Assembly: GCF_017809215.1 (NCBI RefSeq)
Contig: NZ_CP065424.1
Location: 4,192,001-4,256,000, forward strand
Reading direction: 5' to 3'
Length of the DNA: 64,000 bases
Source: Heyndrickxia oleronia
GTDB lineage: Bacteria; Bacillota; Bacilli; Bacillales; Bacillaceae_C
Numbering within the stretch: the stretch's first letter is position 1; every line of letters starts with the position of its first letter. Below the pieces are notes generated by a model, which did no database searches, was not told where the DNA came from, and saw only the letters and a program-made list of their open reading frames with translations. Below, in pieces: positions 1 through 8,812 of the stretch. Position numbers and translations under genes: made by a program.

Positions 1-19
1 TCATGAACAGAAAAATGGC

Positions 20-61
20 AAAAAAAAAAGTGGTTTATAAGAAATATAACTTATAAACCAC
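20..61 (-). terminator. Rho-independent terminator of the usp operon
   Basis: A 12-bp perfect stem (30-41 with 50-61) with an 8-nt loop is followed on the minus strand by a run of nine or more T (20-29). It lies 17 bases beyond the stop codon of the stress protein gene. Confidence 0.85.
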
Positions 62-77
62 CTACATCATATTTGAT

Positions 78-497
78 TTACTTTACTATAATAACCGGGC
101 AAGGAGCCGAATGAGCTACCTTATGGCTTACGCTCCCTAGCAACGCTTCTTGAATAAACCCTTTTCCTTTGTTCCCCATTACAATCACATCATACTTATG
201 CTCCTTCGCATAGGATGTAATCAGGTTTGCTGGGTCGCCATGAAAAGTATGTGTTTCAAAAGGAATATTAGCATCTGTCAGGAATTGAACAGCTGGAGTT
301 AAAATTTCACGATTTTCTTCATCCATTAACTCAGACAAATTAATGTTATAAAGAGGTTCCTGCAATGGTAAATCTTTATTAATATGCAAAATAGTTACCT
401 TTTCAGATCCTAGTGCTTTCGCTAATTCCGCAGAATGTTGTAAAGCATTTACAGAAGGCGTAGATCCGTCCATTGCTACTAATATTTTTTTATACAT
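78..497 (-). CDS. Universal stress protein, UspA family
   Basis: 139-residue single-domain Usp protein, the usual length for the family. The ATP-binding signature of nucleotide-binding Usp proteins is visible near residues 108-122 (GNKGKG, then LGSVS), and the N-terminus MYKKILVAMDGS is typical. An in-frame ATG six codons upstream exists, but the AAGGGAAG ribosome site is 7 bases before the start at 497, so that one is chosen. It follows the MFS transporter gene by 37 bases on the same strand and is probably co-transcribed with it. Usp proteins generally act in the cytoplasm in stress survival; the specific trigger here is unknown. Confidence 0.9.
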   Translation of the reverse strand: MYKKILVAMDGSTPSVNALQHSAELAKALGSEKVTILHINKDLPLQEPLYNINLSELMDEENREILTPAVQFLTDANIPFETHTFHGDPANLITSYAKEHKYDVIVMGNKGKGFIQEALLGSVSHKVAHSAPCPVIIVK

Positions 498-534
498 ATG
501 ATCGCTTCCCTTCAATCATCTATCACCATACTTC

Positions 535-1725
535 TTAATGAGTCACTTTGTCGACATGTGCAAGGTGTTTACGTCCAGTAGCTACGACTAGCATGGCTAA
601 CAAGACAAAGATAGCACCAGTAATAAAAGGAATGTGTGGAGTATAGGTTTCAGCAAGCTTGTTTGCTAACCACGGTCCAACACCACCGCCTAGAAAACGA
701 ACAAAGCTATATGCAGCAGATGCAATTGAACGTTCAACCGGAGCTACCTCCATTACAGCTGTTGTAATCAATGTGTTATTCGTACCAAGGAATAATCCAG
801 CTATTATTACGGCTACAATAATTGCCGTGCTTGAATCTGTCCATATTCCCATAGCTAAAAGTGTTAATGCAAAGAGCGTTAGCATCGTACACATAGATTT
901 GATGGTTCCAAATTTTGCTTGAATTTTCGGAGCAACAAACACGGAAGTAAATGCTAAACAAAGTCCCCAACCAAGGAAAACATAGCCTAAACCATGTTCA
1001 TCTAATCCCATAACAAATGGTGCGTATGCCATCAATGTAAAAAATCCAATATTGTAAAGGAATGCTGTTAATCCAAGTCTAAATAATCCTGGAAATTTTA
1101 ACGCTTTAATTGGATCCAAGACAGAACTTTTTGTTTTTGATTTAGCTACTTTAGGCATTTTTAATAATAATGCTAAAAAGGCAATAATCATAAGTACACT
1201 TACACCATAAAATGGACCACGCCAAGAAATGGATCCTAATTCACCACCAAGCAATGGACCAACTGAGATCCCGAGTCCAATTGCCGCTTCATAAAGGATA
1301 ATTGCTTTTGCCGTTCCACCGACTGATAATCCAACAATAGCAGATAGGGCCGTAGCAATAAATAATGCATTTCCAAGACCCCAACCACCACGGAAGCCTA
1401 CAACACCCCATATTCCATTGGATGAGCCTGCAAGAGCGGAGAAAATAATAATAAATAAAATTCCTATTAATAATGTCCACTTAATACCAATTCTACTAGA
1501 AACTACTCCAGTAATTAACATCGCAATACCAGTAATCAAATTATAACTAGTAAATAACAATGATACCTGACTAGGGGTAGCATGAAGCTTTTCTGCAATG
1601 GCAGGTAATATCGGATCAACTAAACCTAATCCCATGAAAGAAATAATCGTTGCAAAAAAGATTACCCATATGACAAGTGGCTGTTTCGCCGACTGATTAT
1701 GAGCTTTCAGCGCTTCTTCTGACAT
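535..1725 (-). CDS. MFS transporter, DHA1-like drug/metabolite exporter
   Basis: 396 residues with about twelve hydrophobic segments, the normal size of a 12-TM major facilitator. The N-terminus runs from a short cytoplasmic tail into a first helix ending GLGLVDPILPAI, typical of DHA1 exporters. The GPWLANKL segment near residue 352 lies in the C-terminal half. A strong AAAGGAG site precedes the ATG. It is the first gene of a two-gene operon with usp and is divergent from a MerR-family regulator, an arrangement common for MerR-controlled efflux pumps. Substrate cannot be read from the sequence. Confidence 0.88.
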   Translation of the reverse strand: MSEEALKAHNQSAKQPLVIWVIFFATIISFMGLGLVDPILPAIAEKLHATPSQVSLLFTSYNLITGIAMLITGVVSSRIGIKWTLLIGILFIIIFSALAGSSNGIWGVVGFRGGWGLGNALFIATALSAIVGLSVGGTAKAIILYEAAIGLGISVGPLLGGELGSISWRGPFYGVSVLMIIAFLALLLKMPKVAKSKTKSSVLDPIKALKFPGLFRLGLTAFLYNIGFFTLMAYAPFVMGLDEHGLGYVFLGWGLCLAFTSVFVAPKIQAKFGTIKSMCTMLTLFALTLLAMGIWTDSSTAIIVAVIIAGLFLGTNNTLITTAVMEVAPVERSIASAAYSFVRFLGGGVGPWLANKLAETYTPHIPFITGAIFVLLAMLVVATGRKHLAHVDKVTH

Positions 1726-1861
1726 ACCTCAAAACTCCTTTATATAATTTTTAAAATGAAAATAAAAAATGAAAACAGTAATGGTCGAGAAATCTTTTAA
1801 GCAACCAGTACATATTTTCACACAAAATAAAGAATAAAATTCCTATTAATCTTCCTAACTA

Positions 1862-1890
1862 AGTATATTACTTTATAACGTTTACGTCAA
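1862..1890 (-). promoter_or_regulatory. Sigma-A promoter of the MFS/usp operon
   Basis: Minus-strand -35 TTGACG (1885-1890) and -10 TATACT (1862-1867) are separated by 17 bases. The -35 lies inside the dyad at 1880-1897. It is about 140 bases upstream of the transporter start. Confidence 0.6.
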
Positions 1891-1897
1891 CGTTAAC
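1880..1897. promoter_or_regulatory. Imperfect 18-bp dyad, candidate MerR-family operator
   Basis: The 18-bp dyad has the form GTTwACGTyrACGTwAAC and overlaps the -35 of the MFS promoter. MerR proteins bind dyads in or next to the promoter spacer, and the neighbouring divergent gene encodes one. The link is inferred from position. Confidence 0.45.
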
Positions 1898-2116
1898 TTT
1901 GTAAAAATGATGATATATATGATATTTTTAACATGCAGGGATTTAGGGATTAAGAGAAATCATGATGTATAATGATATTAAGTATATTTTTTATAAGCTC
2001 TTTCGCATTTAACTAGCGACCTATAAAATATACGATGGATTTTTTTTAAATGCATATACCTATTATTAATCAACATGATTATTTTATATAAAAATATTTT
2101 TCATAGGAGAGTATCA

Positions 2117-2560
2117 ATGGATGAATTAAAAATAGATGATGTGGCTAAACAAAGTGGGCTCACAAAACGTACAATACGCTACTATGAACAACTTGGAATC
2201 CTTCCCTCCCCTCCGAGGAGCGACGGTGGCTTCAGACTGTATTCTCAAGAACATGTGGAATTTTTGAAGAAAATCACCAATGCAAAGGAAGTGATGGGAT
2301 TTTCCTTACAAGAATTACAGGAATTCATTAAACTGAATGACGAATTAGAAGTTCAACGCATGGATTATCGACAGTTTAAAGGAACAAATAAACAGAAGGA
2401 AAAATTAGAGAAGGTTTATCAAACCGTAGTTGAACAATTAAATCTTATCGAGCAAAAAAAGAAAAAAATTTTGAAGGTAGAAGCTGATTTAGTTTCACTT
2501 AGGGATCGTGCAAAAGCTGCCTTAATCAGGTTTGAAAAGGAAGAGTCAGAAAAGAATTAA
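2117..2560 (+). CDS. MerR family transcriptional regulator
   Basis: 147 residues. An N-terminal winged HTH of MerR type spans about residues 3-70 (DDVAKQSGLTKRTIRYYEQLG, then FRLYSQEHVEFL). It is followed by a long helix rich in K, E and Q (residues 75-135), the dimerisation coiled coil. No cysteine-based metal site or large effector domain is present, so the ligand is unclear. The ATG at 2117 is preferred over one 14 codons upstream because AGGAGAG lies just before it. Divergent from the MFS exporter/usp operon and probably its regulator. Confidence 0.88.
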   Translation: MDELKIDDVAKQSGLTKRTIRYYEQLGILPSPPRSDGGFRLYSQEHVEFLKKITNAKEVMGFSLQELQEFIKLNDELEVQRMDYRQFKGTNKQKEKLEKVYQTVVEQLNLIEQKKKKILKVEADLVSLRDRAKAALIRFEKEESEKN

Positions 2561-2568
2561 TGAACAAT

Positions 2569-2599
2569 GAAGCATCAGGGCACATGATGCTTCTTTTTT
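2569..2599 (+). terminator. Rho-independent terminator of the merR gene
   Basis: A 9-bp perfect stem (GAAGCATCA with TGATGCTTC), a 7-nt loop and six T, starting 8 bases after the stop codon. Confidence 0.9.
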
Positions 2600-2751
2600 A
2601 GGTTCAATAATGATGACTGGAAAACAAACACCAAAGTTTGATTACCGACATGGTTGAGAGCGAGGGTCTAAAGACAGAATGTGGACGACAATTTATATTT
2701 CTTAATGAAGGAAGGAAAGGCCACAAAATTGTGTAGCCTCCTATTTTACAA

Positions 2752-4137
2752 TTAAATCACTCCTTGTGCGATCATTGCATCTGCAACCGTTAAAAATCCG
2801 GCAATATTAGCACCGACAACGAGATTATTCGGTTGACCATATTCTTCTGCACACTCCATACTTTTTTGATAGATATTTTTCATAATTTCTTGCAACTTCA
2901 CATCAACTTCTTCAAAACTCCAAGACAACCTCATACTATTTTGCGCCATTTCAAGAGCAGAAACGGCTACACCACCTGCATTTACTGCTTTTCCTGGACC
3001 AAATAGTACATGATGCTTATGAAAAAGTTCAATTGCATCTAATGTGGATGGCATATTGGCCCCTTCACCGACTGCCTTTACTCCGTTTTCAATCAAAAGA
3101 AGGGCTGAATCTGCATTAATTTCATTTTGTGTAGCACATGGCAAAGCAATATCACAAGGAATAGACCAAATGCTTGAACAATCTGGTGAATATTGTGCAT
3201 GTGGATGCTCATTTACATATTCTTCGATTCGTTTTCTCTCAACTTCCTTCAAACGTTTAACAGTTGAAAGATTAATTCCAAATGGATCATAAATATATCC
3301 ATCCGAATCACTGCATGCGACAACTTTAGCACCTAATTGTGTTGCTTTCTCCATCGCATAAATAGAAACATTTCCTGAACCTGATACAACTACTGTACTT
3401 CCACTAAACGACATCCCATTTGCCTTAAGCATTTCCTCGACAAAGTACACGGTCCCATAACCTGTGGCTTCCTTCCTTGCCAAGCTTCCACCGTATCCGA
3501 GTCCTTTTCCGGTTAGGACTCCAGCATGAAAATCTCCTTCAAGTCTTTTATATTGACCAAATAAATAACCAATCTCACGGGCACCAACACCTATATCGCC
3601 GGCTGGAACATCTTTGTCTGGCCCAATATATTTATATAGTTCTGTCATAAAACTTTGACAAAACCTCATAATTTCCTGATCAGATTTTCCTTTCGGGTCA
3701 AAATCTGCGCCTCCCTTGCCACCACCGATTGGTAGGCCAGTTAAAGCATTTTTAAAAATTTGTTCAAATCCTAAAAATTTAATAATACTTGCATTCACGG
3801 TAGGATGGAATCGGAGTCCACCTTTATAAGGGCCAATACTACTATTGAACTGTACGCGGAATCCACGATTTACCCTTACTTTACCAGTATCGTCCACCCA
3901 AGGCACACGAAAGATCAATAATCTTTCTGGTTCCACAATTCTCTCCAATATTCCATTTTCCATGTATTGTGGATTTTTTATAAACACAGGCAAGAGAGAA
4001 TCAAATATCTCCTTGACTGCTTGTAGAAACTCTACTTCGAAAGGATTTCTTTCTTGTATACTTTCGTAAACTTCGTCCATATATTCAATCGCTGTCCGTT
4101 CCAGCTCTGTTTGCTTCTCTAATTCACGCATTTTCAT
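2752..4137 (-). CDS. gdhA: NADP-type glutamate dehydrogenase
   Basis: 461 residues, close to E. coli GdhA (447) and longer than the NAD-type GudB/RocG family. Reversible reductive amination of 2-oxoglutarate to glutamate. The substrate lysine region reads LPIGGGKGGADFDPKG, and the catalytic segment PAGDIGVGAREIGYL is intact. A Rossmann VVVSGSGNVS motif marks the coenzyme domain. The start at 4137 is chosen because AAAGGAG precedes it by 8 bases; a start 12 codons upstream lacks such a site. Single gene, divergent from the HemY-type oxidase. The small-subunit core and GKGG box support the anabolic NADP-type call. Confidence 0.95.
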   Translation of the reverse strand: MKMRELEKQTELERTAIEYMDEVYESIQERNPFEVEFLQAVKEIFDSLLPVFIKNPQYMENGILERIVEPERLLIFRVPWVDDTGKVRVNRGFRVQFNSSIGPYKGGLRFHPTVNASIIKFLGFEQIFKNALTGLPIGGGKGGADFDPKGKSDQEIMRFCQSFMTELYKYIGPDKDVPAGDIGVGAREIGYLFGQYKRLEGDFHAGVLTGKGLGYGGSLARKEATGYGTVYFVEEMLKANGMSFSGSTVVVSGSGNVSIYAMEKATQLGAKVVACSDSDGYIYDPFGINLSTVKRLKEVERKRIEEYVNEHPHAQYSPDCSSIWSIPCDIALPCATQNEINADSALLLIENGVKAVGEGANMPSTLDAIELFHKHHVLFGPGKAVNAGGVAVSALEMAQNSMRLSWSFEEVDVKLQEIMKNIYQKSMECAEEYGQPNNLVVGANIAGFLTVADAMIAQGVI

Positions 4138-4400
4138 ACTGTCAGCTCCTTTGCGTTTACATTGATAGTTCAATTTTCCACTATTTACAATTATTAAACC
4201 AATATTAAAAAGAGATAGAAATCATGCCGAAATGAGAACAATTAACAATCCTTTTCACACTTTATACTTATGATATTGATAATTGTGGGAAATCCTACAT
4301 GAAAGCTGTCACATTGTTTACATATTCACAAACTCACTAATGATTTATAATAATAATAAATAGATTATAGAAATTGTCTTAACATAAAGAGGTGAACAAT

Positions 4401-5795
4401 TTGAAAACGATCGTAGTCATTGGTGGAGGTATTACAGGACTTTCAACCATGTATTATTTAAATCAACAATTAACTACCTCAGATAAAGAAGTAAAATTAA
4501 TTTTAATTGAAGCAGATCATGAATTAGGTGGAAAAATCAAATCAATAGATAATAATGAATTTATTATGGAAACAGGAGCTGACTCCATTGTAGCACGTAA
4601 ATCTGGTGTTGCTGCTTTATTAGATGAGCTCGAATTAGATGACGAAATTGTTCATAATGCTACTGGAAAATCTTATATTTATCATCACAATCAGCTAAAG
4701 CCGATTCCTGATGATACTATTTTCGGAATTCCTATGAGCAAAGAAGCTTTATTTAATAGTGAATTAATATCTGAAGAAGCCAAAAATGAGGCTTTAAAGG
4801 ATTTTACAACACCAAATACTACCTTTACCAAAGATAGCTCTATTGGTTCATTTCTAGAAAACTTTCTTGGTAAAGAAATTGTCAATAATCAAATTGCTCC
4901 TGTACTTTCCGGGGTATATTCAGGCAAACTAAATGAACTTACCTTAGCTACTACACTTCCCTATCTTTTAGAATATAAAAATCAATATGGCAGTATTATT
5001 CAAGGTCTTTCAGAGAATAAAGAGAAATTCCAATCCGCTGATAACAAAAAATTCGTTTCATTTAGAAATGGTCTCTCCACATTAATAAAACGGATGGAAG
5101 AGCAATTAACGAATGTGAATATATTAAAAGGGATACGAGCAACTAAGATTGAACGTGATAATAGTCGATATATGATTTCGCTTGAAAATGATGAAAGGAT
5201 TGAAGCGGATCAAATTATTCTAAGCACCCCTCATACTGTGGCACAATCGCTCCTACAGAATGACAACTTAGATACCGATTTCAATAAGCTAGTAAACTCT
5301 TCACTGATTAGTGTATATATTGGTTTTGATATCCCAGATGAAAAGCTTCCTGCAGATGGAACTGGCTTTATCGTTCCAGAAAATAGTGAGCTAATTTGTA
5401 ATGCTTGTACGTGGACAAGTAGAAAGTGGACACATACTTCAAAGAACCATCGGCTTTTATTGAGACTTTTTTATAAGAACACGAATCCGGATACGTTTAC
5501 CTATTTAAACAGCTTAGGAAAAGATGAACTGCTGCAAGTGGCTTTAAAAGATGTGGAAAAAAGCTTGGGGATAACAGGGGAACCAGTATGCTCAGAGGTA
5601 ACAAAGTGGACGAAAAACATGCCCAAATACCATCTTACCCATCGTTCAACGATCGAATCACTAAACAAAAAACTAAATGACTTATTCCCTAATATTCTAC
5701 TTGCTGGCTGCTCCTACTACGGTGTAGGTATTGCGGACTGCATTTCGAATGGAAAACAAACCGCTGAAATTATTTTTAATCAATTAAATGCATAA
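4401..5795 (+). CDS. hemY: Coproporphyrinogen III oxidase (HemY/CgoX type)
   Basis: 464-residue FAD-dependent oxidase of the HemY family. In Firmicutes this enzyme converts coproporphyrinogen III to coproporphyrin III in the coproporphyrin-dependent haem route. An N-terminal Rossmann VVIGGGITGLSTMYYL, a middle EADHELGGKI FAD segment, and the C-terminal YGVGIADCISNGKQTA that closes the FAD site are present. TTG at 4401 is the likely start: AAAGAGGTG is 6 bases upstream, whereas GTG at 4392 falls inside that site. It stands alone here, away from the hemE-hemH genes that usually adjoin it, so it may be a second copy. Confidence 0.88.
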   Translation: MKTIVVIGGGITGLSTMYYLNQQLTTSDKEVKLILIEADHELGGKIKSIDNNEFIMETGADSIVARKSGVAALLDELELDDEIVHNATGKSYIYHHNQLKPIPDDTIFGIPMSKEALFNSELISEEAKNEALKDFTTPNTTFTKDSSIGSFLENFLGKEIVNNQIAPVLSGVYSGKLNELTLATTLPYLLEYKNQYGSIIQGLSENKEKFQSADNKKFVSFRNGLSTLIKRMEEQLTNVNILKGIRATKIERDNSRYMISLENDERIEADQIILSTPHTVAQSLLQNDNLDTDFNKLVNSSLISVYIGFDIPDEKLPADGTGFIVPENSELICNACTWTSRKWTHTSKNHRLLLRLFYKNTNPDTFTYLNSLGKDELLQVALKDVEKSLGITGEPVCSEVTKWTKNMPKYHLTHRSTIESLNKKLNDLFPNILLAGCSYYGVGIADCISNGKQTAEIIFNQLNA

Positions 5796-5800
5796 AGAAG

Positions 5801-5842
5801 GCGGGCACTCATAAGTGGTGGAAAAGAGTGCCTGCTTTTTTT
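5801..5842. terminator. Bidirectional terminator between hemY and cblS
   Basis: A 10-bp stem (5801-5810 with 5826-5835, one G-U pair), followed on the plus strand by seven T. The stem overlaps the last codons of the convergent cblS gene and could serve both transcripts. Confidence 0.75.
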
Positions 5843-6510
5843 ATTAATTTATTTTCGCTTTTTCGTTGATAGGCAATCAAGAAGCATGTAGCAGGACCAG
5901 AGGATTTTAAAAGATCGATCGTACTTTCTTTTGAAATTCTATCTAAAGACGAATTTAATTTTTTTAACTTATATAAGACTCCTTTTGATCCAACGGGTAA
6001 AATATGTGTAACTTCCTCTTGACTACACATCCATTTAAATAAAGAAAGTGGTGCTACTTGGTCTTTCTGTTCAATGACCTCACTGCCTACTAATGGCATA
6101 CCAATTAAAGCAAATTTTGTTGTAGGCTGAATAGGTACTTCCTTCATTTCTGACTTATTCATTTTCCCTAAAATAGTTACTCCTAACGCAGATTGAGTTA
6201 ATTGAAAATTACTTTCCGTGCTTCCGATCATTGATATTTCATCCAAACCGAGTTCTTCTATTCCCTTCTCAATTCCCAATTTCATCGCTTCCCATGATTC
6301 CTCTTGACAGAAATTATGAATCACAACACTGAAAGGGATAGCACCTGCTGCCATACATTCCATTACTGCAACTCGAAATGAAAAATAAGCTACCGTTTCA
6401 TAAGGTACTTTCACTACATCCTCAGCTTTTAACCCAATGGCTCCACTATTATCAGTTGATATAACGATATTTTCCGTATCATTAAATGGTACAATCAGCA
6501 CATCTCTCAT
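5809..6510 (-). CDS. cblS: Alpha-ribazole kinase CblS
   Basis: 233 residues resembling the PurM/AIR synthase N-terminal fold: IVISTDNSGAIG near residues 15-26, then VPYETVAYFSFRVAVMECMAAGA. This is the pattern reported for CblS of Listeria and Geobacillus, which phosphorylates alpha-ribazole to alpha-ribazole phosphate for CobS. Two bases separate it from cblT, and it ends the cobalamin operon. With no cobT in the window it offers the lower-ligand route by salvage. The assignment rests on family memory and on gene context. Cytoplasmic, no membrane segments. Confidence 0.78.
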   Translation of the reverse strand: MRDVLIVPFNDTENIVISTDNSGAIGLKAEDVVKVPYETVAYFSFRVAVMECMAAGAIPFSVVIHNFCQEESWEAMKLGIEKGIEELGLDEISMIGSTESNFQLTQSALGVTILGKMNKSEMKEVPIQPTTKFALIGMPLVGSEVIEQKDQVAPLSLFKWMCSQEEVTHILPVGSKGVLYKLKKLNSSLDRISKESTIDLLKSSGPATCFLIAYQRKSENKLIKKAGTLFHHL

Positions 6511-6511
6511 C

Positions 6512-6997
6512 TTAATCCCCTCTTTTAATCACTCTAGATAATCTTTCTTGAAATACTCGTACAAAGAGAAGGGCTACAACAATATTTATTGCTGCACCAA
6601 TCATTAGCGATGGAATCATAACTATAAAAAATGACCAATTTAATAAAAATATAAATGGAATAGGACTAATGAGTGCATTCCCAATCCAAAACATAACTGC
6701 AGCTAACTTTTTCTTTCCTGTTTGATATAAATATCCATAGATGAGAACACAAAAAGTCATTTCAAACGCTATTAATAGATGGAACGGACCTAATGGAAAT
6801 CCTGTTAGCAAGGCAGAAAGAAGATGACCAACTCCTGCAACAATTCCTCCCATTCCTACACTAAACAAACTCGCAATCACTAAGGATGGAAATGCATCTA
6901 ATCCTACACTTCCAACAATTGCAGGGATTTTTATTAATGACCCAATGACAGTGAATGCAAAACCTAAGGCAAACCAAACGATTTTTTTACTAGTCAT
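6512..6997 (-). CDS. cblT: Alpha-ribazole transporter CblT (ECF-type S component)
   Basis: 161 residues with about five hydrophobic helices, the size of ECF transporter substrate-binding components. The N-terminus MTSKKIVWFALGFAFTVIGS and the G-rich VGMGGIVAGVGHLLSALLTG segment fit S components. CblT of Listeria and Geobacillus imports alpha-ribazole. An in-frame ATG 15 codons upstream exists, but AGGGGGAAAT directly before the ATG at 6997 favours the shorter form. Adjacent cblS supplies the kinase. The energising ECF module is not in the window. Confidence 0.78.
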   Translation of the reverse strand: MTSKKIVWFALGFAFTVIGSLIKIPAIVGSVGLDAFPSLVIASLFSVGMGGIVAGVGHLLSALLTGFPLGPFHLLIAFEMTFCVLIYGYLYQTGKKKLAAVMFWIGNALISPIPFIFLLNWSFFIVMIPSLMIGAAINIVVALLFVRVFQERLSRVIKRGD

Positions 6998-7011
6998 ATT
7001 TCCCCCTACAT

Positions 7012-7455
7012 TTATTTTATTCGTTTTGAAATACCATACCAAACCATATAAACTGAATCAGAAGTTGCAACAATATCCTGATACACCCATCCCGTAATAT
7101 CTCTCCACTGTCGATCCTTTTTTTCAATTGGAACAATCCCCTTTGAAATATCTGTTCCAATCAAGATCAATTCATTATTTTCATCAGCCTGCTCCCAGTT
7201 TACCGCTTTTTCTACGAGATCTTTTGCCTGGGCTCTAATTATTTGTATATCAATATCTAAATCAATCCATTTTTTTATGTATTGTTCTACCCCTTCAATA
7301 ATAAGCAATTGTTTTTCTTTATTCTGAAACGGCAGTTCTAATTTATTTGATTGATAAGCAGAAAGCCACAGATAATCACTTCGTTCCTTCAGTCCAAATT
7401 GATCCCTCACCCATTTTGCTTTTCCGTTAAAATAACCTCCCGTAATAAAGTGCAT
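7012..7455 (-). CDS. CobU-like protein lacking the P-loop
   Basis: 147 residues that align by eye with the adenosylcobinamide kinase/guanylyltransferase CobU at both ends. The C-terminus carries LILIGTDISKGIVP and WRDITGWVYQDIVATSDSVYMVWYGISKRIK, characteristic of CobU. The N-terminal GGVRSGKS loop is degenerate, reading GGYFNGKAKW. A true CobU is encoded at 10305-10889. A GGGAGGGGAGAG site precedes the ATG at 7455; the ORF overlaps the end of cobC by 49 bases. It may have a regulatory or guanylyltransferase-only role; this is unproven. Confidence 0.65.
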   Translation of the reverse strand: MHFITGGYFNGKAKWVRDQFGLKERSDYLWLSAYQSNKLELPFQNKEKQLLIIEGVEQYIKKWIDLDIDIQIIRAQAKDLVEKAVNWEQADENNELILIGTDISKGIVPIEKKDRQWRDITGWVYQDIVATSDSVYMVWYGISKRIK

Positions 7456-8039
7456 CGGCTCTCTCCCCTCCCTTTTTGTTTCGTCCAGCACAATTCAAAC
7501 GCTGTTTCATGTGGAACTCTCCAATCCCAAAAATTTGTTTCCTTTGGTGAAAAGCGACTTAACAAATAGCGAATGACTCCCCCATGGGTAATAAGGATCG
7601 CTTTCGTTTTCCCCTTTTGAAAAAGTTGCAAGAGAAGCTGCTTCCACCCTTTATCCACTCTAGCAGTAAATTGATGAAAACATTCACCATTTGGTGGACA
7701 TATGGTGAAAGGTTGCTGCAACCAATTTTGGTATACATCATTATTTTTCAACTCTTCATACGTTCTTTCTTCCCAATCTCCAAAATTCATTTCTCGAAAA
7801 AGTGAACAGGTTAAGATTTCTTTATCGGGAAATAAAATTCCCGCTGTTTCGACACATCTCTTCAAATCACTACTAAAATATAAGTCAGCCTTCGACAAAA
7901 GCTGATAGCTGCCTACCTGTTGTATTCCCTTTTCACTTAAAGAAGCATCGGTCCAGCCCAAATATTGATGCTTTTCATTTTGCTTTGTCAAACCGTGGCG
8001 AAGTAATGTAACAACCAGATGCTCATCCATAAGATCCAT
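7407..8039 (-). CDS. cobC: Alpha-ribazole phosphatase, histidine phosphatase family
   Basis: 210 residues of the phosphoglycerate mutase-like superfamily. The phosphohistidine motif LLRHGLTKQNE is at residues 12-22, and the second catalytic histidine is in LITHGGVIRYLL. Operon position identifies it as CobC, which removes the 5' phosphate from adenosylcobalamin phosphate or alpha-ribazole phosphate. The start overlaps the end of cobS by 52 bases, suggesting translational coupling. Two ATGs, 8039 and 8030, share one GGGG-rich site; the first is kept. Confidence 0.85.
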   Translation of the reverse strand: MDLMDEHLVVTLLRHGLTKQNEKHQYLGWTDASLSEKGIQQVGSYQLLSKADLYFSSDLKRCVETAGILFPDKEILTCSLFREMNFGDWEERTYEELKNNDVYQNWLQQPFTICPPNGECFHQFTARVDKGWKQLLLQLFQKGKTKAILITHGGVIRYLLSRFSPKETNFWDWRVPHETAFELCWTKQKGRGESRCTLLREVILTEKQNG

Positions 8040-8812
8040 TCCACCCCTTCAACGCTTGCTCCTAAAACATCCCCAGTAATCCCACTAAACCATTTAATAA
8101 TTTTCCGCTTAAAGAAAAAGCCAGCGAGCAAAGTGATCAAAATCAATATAAGCACAAATTCTATTACTTGATGATAGAAAAGTATAACAAACACTAAATA
8201 TAGCAATATGTAAAATGGATAAATAAATAGTGCATTTTTGGGAACAGATTTTTGAAAAAAATGACCTAACCCCTCTTGTTTTGCTGCTGGAACATTTAAT
8301 AGAAGATACCCCATCAAGCTTTTGCTTAAAAATGGCAATGTTAAAATAAAAATAAAACTACTAGTAGATAACATATCGATAATTTCATATATAAAAAGAA
8401 AACGTCCACTTAATAAGATAATCACCGATATAACACCAAATGCGCCAGTTCGAGGGTCCTTCATAATTTCTAAGCGCTTATCAATTTGTTGATATGAAAA
8501 AAAAGCATCACTTGCATCCATCCAACCATCAATATGTAAGCCACCTGTAACAATAATGGTTAGCAGCCAAAGGATAAATGCAGTAGCTAATGTCGAAAAT
8601 GGTGTATAGTTGGTCAACAAATATAAAGCCCCGACAAATATGGCACCTTGTAATAAACCTAATAGTGGAAAAAATTTAACCGCATAGGTCATATGCTTTT
8701 TATCCATAGGGAGTTCATAGGGTATTGGAACGATTGTAAAAAACTGAAGATTTATCAACATTCCCTTTATAGGTCCACACCAATCAATAATCTTTTTCAT
8801 TTTATTTATCAT
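7988..8812 (-). CDS. cobS: Adenosylcobinamide-GDP ribazoletransferase
   Basis: 274-residue membrane protein joining AdoCbi-GDP with alpha-ribazole (phosphate), the last assembly step of cobalamin. The diagnostic segment GGLHIDGWMDASDAFFS with MKDPRTGAFG is present, plus about six hydrophobic helices. The start at 8812 is favoured because its ATG overlaps the TGA of the upstream cobQ gene (ATGA), a classical coupling signal; a GTG four codons earlier is possible but less likely. cobC follows and overlaps its 3' end. Confidence 0.93.
   Translation of the reverse strand: MINKMKKIIDWCGPIKGMLINLQFFTIVPIPYELPMDKKHMTYAVKFFPLLGLLQGAIFVGALYLLTNYTPFSTLATAFILWLLTIIVTGGLHIDGWMDASDAFFSYQQIDKRLEIMKDPRTGAFGVISVIILLSGRFLFIYEIIDMLSTSSFIFILTLPFLSKSLMGYLLLNVPAAKQEGLGHFFQKSVPKNALFIYPFYILLYLVFVILFYHQVIEFVLILILITLLAGFFFKRKIIKWFSGITGDVLGASVEGVEWILWMSIWLLHYFATV

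Noticed and set aside
4392..4400. GTG start for the HemY-type oxidase
   Set aside because: It falls inside the AAAGAGGTG ribosome site; TTG at 4401 has correct spacing.
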